The notes below the pieces were generated by a model that was not told the DNA's origin, ran no database searches, and saw nothing but the letters and a program-made list of their open reading frames with translations. A program made the translations under genes and the position numbers. A stretch of DNA of 64,000 bases from assembly GCF_010993705.1 (NCBI RefSeq), contig NZ_WOFO01000003.1:124001-188000 (forward strand), read 5' to 3'. Of the stretch, positions 17,701-27,170 are shown piece by piece; position 1 is the first letter of the stretch, and every line of letters starts with the position of its first letter. The DNA comes from Cyclobacterium sp. SYSU L10401 (GTDB taxonomy: Bacteria > Bacteroidota > Bacteroidia > Cytophagales > Cyclobacteriaceae).

Positions 17701-18936
17701 ATGCAGGAAATAATCAAAACCTACACCAATCGATTTCAGGTAAAACCACCCTTTTTCCAGGATGTACCTGCTGTGGACCTATGCCTGGTAGTCGTCATAC
17801 CCGCCTTTAATGAACCAGATATACGCAGTACCCTCGATTCTTTGCAACATTGTAAATGCCCGGAGGGCACTGTTGAAGTCATCATCGTAATCAATTCAGG
17901 GGTCGGTGCAAATCCATCCATTATGGAAACAAACCAGCAGACGGTTGACCAAATTGAATCCTGGAAAAGCAGGCAAGAACAAGGATTCCTGCAGATAAGA
18001 ATCATACGGGAAGAAAGACTGGCCGCCAACAAGGCAGGAGCAGGTTGGGCGAGAAAAATAGGGATGGATGAAGCCCTGAGACGTTGGGGTTTGCTGGGCA
18101 GGGACGGACCTATCCTGTGTCTGGATGCTGATTGTGAAGTTTCTCCGGATTATTTTCAGGCGGCGCAAAGAGGATTCAACAATCCTTCCATCAATTTGGC
18201 CCATTTCCAGTTTGAACACAGGTATGAATTGGAACCGGACCAGCAGCTTAAAATGGGAATAATTCAATATGAACTGCACCTCCGTTGCTATATCCAAGGC
18301 CTGAAATGGGCAGGTTATCCTTTCGCCTGTCATACCGTGGGCTCTTGCATGGCGGTAAAAGCTGCTGCCTACGCCAGGGCGGGAGGGATGAATAGAAGAA
18401 AGGCAGGAGAAGATTTTTACTTCATGCATAAATTAATTCCGGTGAATGAATTCACCTATTTAGCTGCCACAGTTTACCCTTCCTGCAGGCTGTCAGATCG
18501 GGTTCCATTTGGTACGGGTAGGGCTCAGTTGGAGTATGTGGCCGCAGGGATGCTTGAAAAGCTAAGTTATCATCCGGATATTTACCGTAATCTGCAAGCC
18601 TTTTTTTTGCAGGTTCCGTTGCTTTACTCCCATCAGCCAGGAGCATTACCGCTTCCAAAACCCATTTTGGAATTCCTTCGTGGCGTCAATTTTGAAATGC
18701 AGGTTTCGGAAATAAAAAGTCAATCCAATGGCGAATCTGCCTTTTTCAAAAGGTTTTGGCAGTGGATGGATGGATTTATGATCCTCAAATTGACACACCA
18801 TTTAAGGGACCAATATTTCCCTTCCCTTCCGGTTCAAGTGGCTGGCAATGAACTAATGTCTCTAATTTGGACGCATCCTAAAAAGCTTGACTTACCGGAT
18901 TTACTGGAAGCCTTCCGGAATTCAGACCAAATTTAG
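17701..18936 (+). CDS. glycosyltransferase family 2 protein
   Basis: The 411-residue GT-A fold enzyme starts its catalytic domain at about residue 28 with LVVVIPAFNEPDIRSTLDSL. It has the nucleotide/metal DxD motif in CLDADCEVS near residue 142 and a later acceptor-side acidic stretch (RRKAGEDFYFM) like the ED motif of the family. I see no membrane helices, so it is a cytosolic or peripheral enzyme. Donor and acceptor are unknown. It is divergent from miaE with 96 bases between the start codons, and its stop overlaps the stop of the convergent lipoprotein gene by four bases. Confidence 0.85.
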   Translation: MQEIIKTYTNRFQVKPPFFQDVPAVDLCLVVVIPAFNEPDIRSTLDSLQHCKCPEGTVEVIIVINSGVGANPSIMETNQQTVDQIESWKSRQEQGFLQIRIIREERLAANKAGAGWARKIGMDEALRRWGLLGRDGPILCLDADCEVSPDYFQAAQRGFNNPSINLAHFQFEHRYELEPDQQLKMGIIQYELHLRCYIQGLKWAGYPFACHTVGSCMAVKAAAYARAGGMNRRKAGEDFYFMHKLIPVNEFTYLAATVYPSCRLSDRVPFGTGRAQLEYVAAGMLEKLSYHPDIYRNLQAFFLQVPLLYSHQPGALPLPKPILEFLRGVNFEMQVSEIKSQSNGESAFFKRFWQWMDGFMILKLTHHLRDQYFPSLPVQVAGNELMSLIWTHPKKLDLPDLLEAFRNSDQI

Positions 18937-20606
18937 TCGTCCAAAAGGTCAACCAATACAGAGATTTGCTGGTTTTCTTCGAGATTGATTTCAAGCCCTT
19001 CCATCAATTCTTTCCCCGTGTAAGTATGCCTGGTTTCGCCCTGAGGGAAGGTTACCTGGTATTTTTTATCCGGAGAAATGGTAAACCATTCCGGAAATTG
19101 ATTGATCCTGGGGTAGTCCAATGGCAATTGAAAAATCTTTTGGTGCCTGGGTGCATCAAAATTGATTTTTCCCTTCCAGGGTTCCTCGCTAAGGAGGGTA
19201 AGCAGTATGCCATTTTCTTTTGGAATGGCACCCAGATACAATTGCTTGTGCCAGGGACTTGCAGTAGCTCCCTGACTTTTCCAAAGGCAATACATCAGGG
19301 TAGTCCTGGCAAAGTTCCCGTCTCCATGCCAACCTTCAATGATGCCATTTCCACGGTAGGCTGCCGTGCCGCTTCTGTAGGCTGAATCCTGAAGGGACCA
19401 CATGTGTTGGGTTTGGCTGTCAATCCAGGTAGCTGTCTTACTGCTTTTTTCCCTGTTATATAAGTTGAGGGCGGATTCTATAGCATCTGCATAGCCATCT
19501 GCACTTCCCCTTTCCCAATCGAAATACTCGTATTGATCCAAATTCCCGAGGGCTTTTAAAACAGCCGTTCTGTATGCCTCATGTTGGTCCAGTAAATACA
19601 CACCATAATAGGCATTGAAAGTATAGCCAAAGGTATCGGCAATGCCTTCATCCAGAATTTCCCCGGTTTGAGGGTTTATTTGATTGTAAAAAAGCCCATG
19701 GCTGTTGGTACCTACTTCCAATATGCGATCCAGCATGCGATAAATGGCCGGCTGGTAGGCTGATTTCTTATCCGCTGCTGCGAAAGCACTGGTAATATAC
19801 AATTCACATAATCCTGAAACGATCTCACATCCATGATCCCGAAGTCGCAATACCTCAAAATCATCTGTAGGATGCTGCTGGCCAAGTAAATAATAGTCCC
19901 CTAGTCGTGTGGCCCATTCCAGGTATTTTTTATCACCTGTCATCCAGTATACCCTGGAAAGCACTTGCAACAATTCACCATTAACTTCTACATTCAATGA
20001 GGGAATCAGGCCAAAGGGAGTTTCGTATTCGGCATGCTTCCAGATATCATCTACCAGCCCGATCATCCGGTCCGACCAGGCTGTTTTTCCAATGTATTCT
20101 GTGAGGGGTAATAATCCATCTTTCACATACTCTGAGGCTCCGAAAATAAGGTCATCTTTATTTAAGGTTTCCTGTTCAAACCCTTGTTTCGAAAAAGAAT
20201 AAGTATCTGGAAGCCTGTCCAATCTATTCGTTACCTTTATCTCGGTTTCCAGTATTTGCTTCATTTGGCCTTGGTACAAGTCACTGTCCAGAAGGGCTGC
20301 AGTCATAACCATGAAGGGATAATTGTCAGCTGCAGCGTCTTTGGCATTCCAGATATCCTGGCTATCTCCCAGATTTCGAGGGATCAAACCCGTTTCGGGA
20401 TCGGCATAAGCCAGCCAGTCTTTGACAAAATTCAGGCTTCTACTATATCCTTCATGGGCCAGGTAGCCATTTTCCATGGCTTTTGATACCTCTTCCTTTG
20501 CAGGAGGATCTATTTTCTCCTTGCAGGATCCCAGATACCATCCTATCAGGAAAAAAGCAAATAAAAACCATAGACGGGGAAAGGCTGAACGGCGGAAGTA
20601 TTTCAT
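18933..20606 (-). CDS. lipoprotein, predicted helical-barrel (six-hairpin-glycosidase-like) protein
   Basis: The 557-residue protein begins with a lipoprotein signal peptide: basic start, hydrophobic core, lipobox LGSC with Cys at residue 28. The mature part has spaced helical segments rich in Trp, Tyr and Asp (DPETGLIPRNLGDS, FGLIPSLNVEVNGE, DTFGYTFNAYYGVYLL), much like (alpha/alpha)6-barrel glycosidases and epimerases. I do not recognise a specific family. A short sheet domain probably ends the protein. It lies 7 bases after the 22584-20614 gene, so the two form an operon for two exported proteins. Function unknown; carbohydrate binding or hydrolysis is only a guess from fold appearance. 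Confidence 0.65.
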   Translation of the reverse strand: MKYFRRSAFPRLWFLFAFFLIGWYLGSCKEKIDPPAKEEVSKAMENGYLAHEGYSRSLNFVKDWLAYADPETGLIPRNLGDSQDIWNAKDAAADNYPFMVMTAALLDSDLYQGQMKQILETEIKVTNRLDRLPDTYSFSKQGFEQETLNKDDLIFGASEYVKDGLLPLTEYIGKTAWSDRMIGLVDDIWKHAEYETPFGLIPSLNVEVNGELLQVLSRVYWMTGDKKYLEWATRLGDYYLLGQQHPTDDFEVLRLRDHGCEIVSGLCELYITSAFAAADKKSAYQPAIYRMLDRILEVGTNSHGLFYNQINPQTGEILDEGIADTFGYTFNAYYGVYLLDQHEAYRTAVLKALGNLDQYEYFDWERGSADGYADAIESALNLYNREKSSKTATWIDSQTQHMWSLQDSAYRSGTAAYRGNGIIEGWHGDGNFARTTLMYCLWKSQGATASPWHKQLYLGAIPKENGILLTLLSEEPWKGKINFDAPRHQKIFQLPLDYPRINQFPEWFTISPDKKYQVTFPQGETRHTYTGKELMEGLEINLEENQQISVLVDLLDD

Positions 20607-20613
20607 ATTGGAT

Positions 20614-22584
20614 TTATTGTAAGATGAGTCCTTTTTCGAAATTGGCCCGGATGATTTGATGTGGAACAGATTGGCTTACGAAATAGGTGCCTGAAAAACT
20701 TTCTTCGTAGCTCTCGGCAAATAAAGGATTGGTCAAACCGTTGAATTGAACTTTAAGCTTGTACGCAGGCTTGCCCTGATACGTCAGGCTTTCCTCAACC
20801 TGGACCCAGGCATGAATGTAATTAGGTTTGATCAGAAGTCTTTCCTGTCCTTCTGGCTGAGCATAATTCATGGTGGATGTGGGAATTACATCAAAAAATG
20901 CCAAATCTGTTTCAAATCCCACTGTTAAAGGAAGCTGGCTAAGGGTACCATAGAATTGATAAATATCAATCAAACCTGCATTGGGTATTTTCAATGTTTG
21001 CACGCCCTGAGCTTCATTTGATGCGGTTATGGTGATGCTGTCACTTTCGTACGCAATTACTATTGCCGTATTGTTGAAATCAAATGACCTGGATTCCGGA
21101 AATCCGTCTTCTGTTTTTATATTTAATTCAACAGGAAGTAAATCCAGTCCATCTGCGTTCAAGGCAGGTATAAAATCCCCAGATCCTGACGTCAGGGCAT
21201 ATTTTTCAGCCTCCCTAAAGCCACTGATGGTCTCGACCAAAAATGGCTCAAAATCGTCTGAAATGGTAGCTTCAGTACCCAGGTTACTTGTTTCAAACAA
21301 TTGTAAAATAGCTGTTTTGAGCTGAACGGTGTCGCTGGTCTCATCAAAATTTTTAAAAATTTCCATAAAACCGGCATTCATTTGTTCTACCTGTTTGTAG
21401 GAGAGCCTTTCAGTAAGGACTGGTTGGTTTTCCGGGTTTTCCGGGGCCTTGTACCGGACAAGAATCCGCTGCAAACTGTCTTCGCTGTTTTCCTCCTGAA
21501 AATCAATGTTCCATATAGGTAAGTTTTCGAAAGAAAAGGCAAGGTCTTTTCCCCAGGAAGCCTGATCCAGTTTTTCAGGATTATTTACAATTTTCATTTG
21601 ATCGATGGTAGGCTGATTGCCTTCAAAGGCATTGTTTGACAAGGGTAAAAGGGTAGGAATTGGTTTGGGGTCGATTAATACAGAATTACTTGTATAGTTG
21701 GCTACTGGAGTCAGTTCACCAAGATCCAAAGAATGGATATCAAAAGGAGTAGTTTTGAAAAATGAATTTGAAAGCAGGTTTTCGGGATTCAGAGCGTATT
21801 TATGGATGGTTATGGTCTCTTCGGGTTTTCCTTCGATTTTGTAGATGTAAAAGGCCCCCCGGCGATCGGTGCCCTCATTGGTTGCAAAAATTCCTGGCTC
21901 CCCCTGATAATCCCGGATAAGGAATTCGAAGCTTTGGTTCATTGCTGTTCCCTCAGCCAACCCGGAACCTTTCAATAGGTTAGATGTAGGTATATAACTG
22001 ATTTCTCCTGATGTAATAGGAATTGGACCCTCTTTAGTGAAAATTTGACCATCAAGATCATTTATCAAAGGCATGGGAACATCCTGTTGGTCAACATTTA
22101 AGTGGATGACAATTTGTCTTCCTGCCACTTGAGCGAAGGAAATGTTTCCTTTGACACTTACTTTGTTGTTTTCAATTTTATATAAAAAGTCTTCATTTGA
22201 TTCGGCGGAAGAAAAGTGAGCGTCTTCCAATAGGGGAATGCATGAAGTAGGGTAAAAACTTTTTCTGTCAATGGTTCCTTTCCACTTTTCATCCACGTTC
22301 AGGGGTTTTTTTAGCACCAATTCATTCCAACGAATGATTGGCGTATTTAATGCCGTCAAAATGTCCGGAAGCAAGATGTAAATCCGTTCTTTTCCTCCTG
22401 GAAAGATGCGAATTTGATTTAGAGGAATTTTGACCGTTTTTTCCGGGGAAGTGATTTCTAAAAAATTGCCGTTCGAATCAGGTGTGGCCATTGGTTCGGG
22501 ACATGGCTGAGCACTGGCAGTAAGAAACACCAGAAAATATAATGCCAGGCTTAGCATCAGCACTATGGAGTATCTATCAGGCAT
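20614..22584 (-). CDS. secreted protein of unknown function
   Basis: Counted from the ATG at 22584 the protein has 656 residues; a TTG eight codons upstream is also in frame. A signal peptide is clear (MPDRYS, hydrophobic core, LTASAQ). The mature chain looks beta-rich and acidic, with few cysteines after the first segment. It has repeated extended strands and a stretch ending in a YQGKPAYKLKVQFNGL-like sheet. I recognise no family. It is transcribed with the downstream lipoprotein (7-base gap). A perfect 16-base palindrome lies 49 bases before the start and could control both. An envelope or extracellular role is likely, with no activity to propose. Confidence 0.7.
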   Translation of the reverse strand: MPDRYSIVLMLSLALYFLVFLTASAQPCPEPMATPDSNGNFLEITSPEKTVKIPLNQIRIFPGGKERIYILLPDILTALNTPIIRWNELVLKKPLNVDEKWKGTIDRKSFYPTSCIPLLEDAHFSSAESNEDFLYKIENNKVSVKGNISFAQVAGRQIVIHLNVDQQDVPMPLINDLDGQIFTKEGPIPITSGEISYIPTSNLLKGSGLAEGTAMNQSFEFLIRDYQGEPGIFATNEGTDRRGAFYIYKIEGKPEETITIHKYALNPENLLSNSFFKTTPFDIHSLDLGELTPVANYTSNSVLIDPKPIPTLLPLSNNAFEGNQPTIDQMKIVNNPEKLDQASWGKDLAFSFENLPIWNIDFQEENSEDSLQRILVRYKAPENPENQPVLTERLSYKQVEQMNAGFMEIFKNFDETSDTVQLKTAILQLFETSNLGTEATISDDFEPFLVETISGFREAEKYALTSGSGDFIPALNADGLDLLPVELNIKTEDGFPESRSFDFNNTAIVIAYESDSITITASNEAQGVQTLKIPNAGLIDIYQFYGTLSQLPLTVGFETDLAFFDVIPTSTMNYAQPEGQERLLIKPNYIHAWVQVEESLTYQGKPAYKLKVQFNGLTNPLFAESYEESFSGTYFVSQSVPHQIIRANFEKGLILQ

Positions 22585-22632
22585 ATTTATCGGTTTAGGG
22601 TATACCAATAATCAAAACACCTTAATTTAGCA

Positions 22633-22648
22633 TTATTTGATCAAATAA
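22633..22648. promoter_or_regulatory. 16-base perfect palindrome, candidate operator
   Basis: TTATTTGATCAAATAA reads the same on both strands. It sits 49 bases upstream of the start of the secreted-protein gene at 22584. Each half contains a TTTG/CAAA element like the -33 box, so a bound dimeric regulator would cover the promoter. Confidence 0.4.
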
Positions 22649-22811
22649 AAAATCTTCCTTAAAATAGAGACATGGACTTCGCCTGATAATAATAGAAGAC
22701 AAACTTGTTCATCCTTTTCTGTACCTATTTCAGGGGGAACCTGCCTGACCAAAATTTCTTTTTTAATTCAGGAAATATTTGATAGAAAGGAGGTAGCCAT
22801 TAGGCAATTAC

Positions 22812-25019
22812 TTACAGGGAATCCAACCAAAGACTTACTTTTTCCTGAAATGAATGACAATTTTGCCGGTCTTCCGCTATAAAGCTATTGCTCTCAAGGG
22901 ATCCCAACACAGTATCTCTTTCATTAAGATCCTGGTATACCATGTTTCTGAAATTATTGTCATAGTCTTTTTTCCTCGAATTCAGGATTTGTTTTGATAA
23001 CCATGACCTGAAAGACATAGCAGCGACCAATAATTTTTTTAAATGTTGATCGGTAAATTCCTCCGGTTTAATTTCCTCAAGAGCCAAAATCAGGGATAAG
23101 GCATGTGTAGTTTTTGATTTTCCGTATGCTTGCCCCAGTTTTTGATACGCTTTGTGAAGGGCAGTCCAACTGCTGATACTCCCTTTCTTTATTGAGGCGA
23201 CAAGATTTTCCAGGTCAGTTTGCCGGATCATTTGTCCACCCACATTAATCCATGATTCCAGAGTACTGCTTTTGGATAAAAGCACCCGGATGTCCCTGGC
23301 GGACGGATATGAGTCTTGAATTGTATTTTCAAGGAGGCAATAAATGGGATAATATTGAAGGATTTGGCGATAGATCCGGTAGGCTTGCCGAACTTTGATT
23401 AGCCGAACGTTTCTGTTGCTGTTTTCCCAACCTTTGGCGAAAATATCCAGGCGGTCAACAATAGGGTCTTCTGAGACAAGTAATTCCTTACCTTTTTGAC
23501 GGACCATTGCACTGTCTGCGGAGGTTTTTGGGTGGTAATGTCTGAAATAGGCAAGACCACACAAATCTTCAAGTATTGGCAGGCTTTTAAAAACTTCCAT
23601 CATACTATCCGGTCCTAAGTAATGAAACTCCAGTTTTTGTATTGGGACGATCCGCTTGTCCCTGTCCTGGTATTTCCAGGCATTTCTAGCCAAAGCATAC
23701 ATGTTGTACAGGAACCAATAGGCAGGCATGATGGTCAATTCATTGTTGTGTACATCATTGCTGATGAGTGAAAAAGGCAAGGGGATGTCCATTTCCGCCG
23801 GGTAATCTCCCTTGGTAATCAGATTGAAAGTAGCAAAGCGTGAATTGTGCTTCAGGCTGACACACAATCCCGGCCAAAAACCCCTTCCGGCTATCAGCTC
23901 ACCATCAGCTCCCCTTGAATTGTGGTTTGAACCTACCGTTGCTCCGGCTGCCATATTGCTTTGGCCTTGTACCAATGCGGCACAAAGAAATGAATTGTTG
24001 TGATGCTGCTCATGGGCAGGGAATATCAGGGAGTTCAATACTTCACAACAGGAAATGGTGGCATTAGAACCCAGATAACTGTTGATCAGCCTTGCCCCAT
24101 ACTTCAATTGGGAGTGGGAAGCCATGAAAAAACGGACAGCTTTTACACCATAAAAAACCGTACAACCCTCACTGACGATCCCATTTACCAATTCGCAGCC
24201 TTCCCCGATTTGGGTCCCGGATTCGGGAGTCGAATGAATGGTCAGGTTTTTCAATTTGTTGGCTCCCTTGATATAGGCATCCGAACCAATCCATACATCC
24301 TTGAGGATGAGCGTATTTTTTATGATGCAGCGGTCTCCCACCTTTCCGTAATAGCCTCTTTTGTGGTCAAATGCTTTTTGGGTAAAATCAAGAAATTGAC
24401 TTTGTAAGACCAAATCTGCCCGGTACCTGGACCAAAGCCAGGCATCTCCCGGCAACATACCGCTAAATGGGGCTACTTTGCGACCTCCGTTTTCATTGCA
24501 AAGCTCCAACCAGATCCTGACTTCTTCTGTTTCCCCTTCCTTGACGATGCCATTACCGAATTTGGCATGGCTGGTAGTTGCCATTTCATTGATATTCACC
24601 AGCACTACCTCATTTCCCAGGATGTAGTGTGACAGGTAGTGGACATTATCGATGACCACATTGTCCCCAATATCGCAACTGATGATATGGCTGTTATAAA
24701 TCCCAACAGGCATTCGGAGATTATGGTATTCCAGAAAACAGGGTTCCAGTTTGCCGATACGTACCAGACCAAAAAATTTACAATTTTTTACGAGGTCCGG
24801 GTTAAAGGCATCTGCCACCAAAATTTTATTCCAATCGTCAGATTGATTCCGGTTGCGAACGAGCAATTCGATTTCCTGGGCATTCAGATTCCTGTAGCTG
24901 GTTTCCGACCTGTTTTGCTTGTTCCTTAAATGGTATTCATCCTTTCCCTTAGGCAGAAATTGTTGATCAATAAATTGATAGCCCAGGGCAGATAAAGGGT
25001 GCCGGGTAATTTTATTCAT
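22812..25019 (-). CDS. DUF4954 family protein with left-handed beta-helix
   Basis: The 735-residue protein opens with the conserved DUF4954 start (HPLSALGYQFIDQQFLPKG, residues 7-25). Residues about 90-400 form hexapeptide-type repeats typical of a left-handed beta-helix, for example in the VVIDNVHYLSHYILGNEVVLVN and CTVFYGVKAVRFF regions. The C-terminal part is helical. There is no signal peptide. Family members resemble sugar-nucleotide transferases or pyrophosphorylase-associated proteins but are not biochemically defined. It ends 19 bases upstream of glmS on the opposite side of the stop order and is read after glmS, so the two may be co-transcribed. That would fit a role in amino-sugar or cell-wall precursor metabolism. 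Confidence 0.82.
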   Translation of the reverse strand: MNKITRHPLSALGYQFIDQQFLPKGKDEYHLRNKQNRSETSYRNLNAQEIELLVRNRNQSDDWNKILVADAFNPDLVKNCKFFGLVRIGKLEPCFLEYHNLRMPVGIYNSHIISCDIGDNVVIDNVHYLSHYILGNEVVLVNINEMATTSHAKFGNGIVKEGETEEVRIWLELCNENGGRKVAPFSGMLPGDAWLWSRYRADLVLQSQFLDFTQKAFDHKRGYYGKVGDRCIIKNTLILKDVWIGSDAYIKGANKLKNLTIHSTPESGTQIGEGCELVNGIVSEGCTVFYGVKAVRFFMASHSQLKYGARLINSYLGSNATISCCEVLNSLIFPAHEQHHNNSFLCAALVQGQSNMAAGATVGSNHNSRGADGELIAGRGFWPGLCVSLKHNSRFATFNLITKGDYPAEMDIPLPFSLISNDVHNNELTIMPAYWFLYNMYALARNAWKYQDRDKRIVPIQKLEFHYLGPDSMMEVFKSLPILEDLCGLAYFRHYHPKTSADSAMVRQKGKELLVSEDPIVDRLDIFAKGWENSNRNVRLIKVRQAYRIYRQILQYYPIYCLLENTIQDSYPSARDIRVLLSKSSTLESWINVGGQMIRQTDLENLVASIKKGSISSWTALHKAYQKLGQAYGKSKTTHALSLILALEEIKPEEFTDQHLKKLLVAAMSFRSWLSKQILNSRKKDYDNNFRNMVYQDLNERDTVLGSLESNSFIAEDRQNCHSFQEKVSLWLDSL

Positions 25020-25038
25020 GGCTGCGTGTACAATTTGG

Positions 25039-26874
25039 TTATTCCACAGTTACGGATTTGGCCAGGTTTCTGGGCTTGTCTACATCCAGGCCTTTGGCCA
25101 GACCAGTGTAGTAGGCCAACAATTGCAAGGGGACTACACTCAATAGGGGAGCCAGGATTTCATCCGCAGCCGGTACGGTTATGGTTTCATCAGCAATCTC
25201 ATGGAAAACACTGTCATTTTCAGTAATGATGGCCAAAACCTTCCCTTTTCTGGCTTTGATTTCCTGGGCATTACTGACCAGTTTTTCATGATAGCTGTCC
25301 CTGGTAGCTACAAAAACAATGGGGAGCCCCTCTTCTACCAGTGCTATAGGACCGTGTTTCATCTCAGCGGCGGGATATCCTTCCGCATGGATGTAACTGA
25401 TTTCCTTAAGTTTTAAGGCACCTTCCAAAGCAATGGGAAAATTATAGCCTCTGCCCAAAAAGAGAAAATCTCTGGCATCCTTGTATTTCTCTGCCAGGAC
25501 TTCAATTTCTTTTGCCTTTTTCAATACTTCGCTGATTTTTTCCGGAATTAAAGCGAGTTCATTGATTAAATGCAGGTACCGCTCTTTGGTGAGGGTGCCT
25601 TTGGAATAGCCCAGCTTTATGGCAATAAGATAAAGAACCGTTAGTTGGGCTGTAAAGGCTTTGGTGGAAGCTACCCCAATTTCTGGTCCGGCATGGGTGT
25701 AAGCCCCTGCCTGGGAAAGTCTGGCAATACTTGAGCCCACCACATTCACTACCCCGAAAATAAAAGCTCCCTGGTTTTTTGCATTTTCCAGAGCGACCAG
25801 GGTATCTGCGGTTTCCCCGCTTTGTGAAATGGCAATGATTACATCCCCTGGATGGATCACCGGGTTTCGGTACCTGAACTCTGAAGCATATTCCACTTCA
25901 ACAGGAATGCGGCATAGCTCTTCAAAAACATACTCCGCCAAAAGCCCTGCATGCCAGGAGGTACCGCAGCCCACTAGAATGATGCGATTTGCTTCCTTCA
26001 AAATCCCCTCATGCTTGTCGATTCCTCCCATTCGAATGGTTCCTGCTTTCGGGTCAAGCCTTCCCCGCAAACAATCAAAAACAGCAGTAGGCTGTTCAAA
26101 TATTTCTTTTAACATGAAATGTTCATACCCTCCTTTTTCTATGGCAGCCAATTCCATATCTAATTGGGTAATAAAAGGAGTTATGCGTTCGTTTCCAGGA
26201 TTTTTTAATATGAGTTCATCCGGCTTTACGATGGCCATTTCATAATCATTGATATAGACCACCTCTTTGGTATATTCGATAATGGGCGAAGCATCAGAGG
26301 CCAGGAAATGCTCATTCTTTCCTATTCCTATTACCAATGGGCTTCCCTTTCTGGCAGCAATCAGAGTGTCTGGATGATCCTGATCCAGCAAAATGATGAC
26401 ATAGGCTCCTACGATCCGTTTTAAAGCAATCCTTACGGCTTCTTCCAGGCTTTCTGCATCGTTTTGGTAAATGTCATCAATAAAGTGAAGCAACACCTCT
26501 GTATCAGTATCACTTTCGAAAACATATCCCTTGCTGATCAATTCCTTTTTGATGGGAGCAAAATTTTCTATGATACCATTGTGCACCATGGCCAGTTTTC
26601 CGGACGAAGATCGGTGGGGATGAGCATTTCTATCAGAAGGTTCACCATGAGTGGCCCAACGGGTATGCCCTATACCTGCCCGGGCATGAAGGTTTTTGCC
26701 TACCAATGAAGCTTCAAGTTCAGCCACTTTCCCCTTTTTTTTATAAACCTGGACTGTCTTGTCCAGCAGCGCCACGCCGGCACTGTCATAACCCCGGTAT
26801 TCCAGTCTTTGAAGACCTTTTAGAATGATTGGATAAGCTTCTCGGGAACCAATATAAGCAACGATACCACACAT
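25039..26874 (-). CDS. glmS: glutamine--fructose-6-phosphate transaminase (isomerizing)
   Basis: The 611-residue protein matches GlmS along its whole length. The start MCGIVAYIG exposes the Cys2 nucleophile of the glutaminase domain, with GHTRWATHG and NGIIENF following. Two SIS domains follow, with GCGTSWHAG, SQSGETADT and the second-domain GRGYNFPIALEGALKLKE. The C-terminus ends KSVTVE as in the family. It makes glucosamine-6-phosphate for peptidoglycan and lipid A. No glmS ribozyme-like element was looked for beyond the 5' region, and none would be expected in this phylum. A candidate promoter lies at 26927-26959. Confidence 0.97.
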   Translation of the reverse strand: MCGIVAYIGSREAYPIILKGLQRLEYRGYDSAGVALLDKTVQVYKKKGKVAELEASLVGKNLHARAGIGHTRWATHGEPSDRNAHPHRSSSGKLAMVHNGIIENFAPIKKELISKGYVFESDTDTEVLLHFIDDIYQNDAESLEEAVRIALKRIVGAYVIILLDQDHPDTLIAARKGSPLVIGIGKNEHFLASDASPIIEYTKEVVYINDYEMAIVKPDELILKNPGNERITPFITQLDMELAAIEKGGYEHFMLKEIFEQPTAVFDCLRGRLDPKAGTIRMGGIDKHEGILKEANRIILVGCGTSWHAGLLAEYVFEELCRIPVEVEYASEFRYRNPVIHPGDVIIAISQSGETADTLVALENAKNQGAFIFGVVNVVGSSIARLSQAGAYTHAGPEIGVASTKAFTAQLTVLYLIAIKLGYSKGTLTKERYLHLINELALIPEKISEVLKKAKEIEVLAEKYKDARDFLFLGRGYNFPIALEGALKLKEISYIHAEGYPAAEMKHGPIALVEEGLPIVFVATRDSYHEKLVSNAQEIKARKGKVLAIITENDSVFHEIADETITVPAADEILAPLLSVVPLQLLAYYTGLAKGLDVDKPRNLAKSVTVE

Positions 26875-27170
26875 ATGAAAATATCAAAATATTATTTTAT
26901 AAAAGTAATTTAGTATCTATGAGATCGAAATTTAATAAATAAAAAGTAATAAAAACAAATGCAACATTTGTCTGAATTGTTAAAAAAATGTAGAAAAGTA
27001 AATAGAAAAAATCTAAATTTTCTTTCCAGAAAAAAAGTTAATTTAAAAGTTTAAAGATTGATGAAAGCGTGTTCCTAAAATTAATTTTGATGCATAGAAG
27101 GATGCTTTTCCTTTAAGAATCCTGTCAGCAATGTTGAAAGTATTTATTTTCAAAATACTCTAAATTTTTT
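26875..27170. other. AT-rich intergenic region between glmS and the sulfatase gene
   Basis: This gap of about 300 bases is strongly AT-rich. It contains the candidate glmS promoter. A short inverted repeat, AGTATTT/AAATACT (27139-27145 and 27153-27159), lies just beyond the sulfatase stop codon. No open frame with coding character was found, and no RNA gene was recognised. Confidence 0.5.
26927..26959 (-). promoter_or_regulatory. candidate glmS promoter
   Basis: On the minus strand TTTG (26959-26956) is followed after 21 bases by TAAATTTC (26934-26927), one base off TAnnTTTG. It would give a 5' leader of about 45-50 bases ahead of glmS. Confidence 0.4.
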
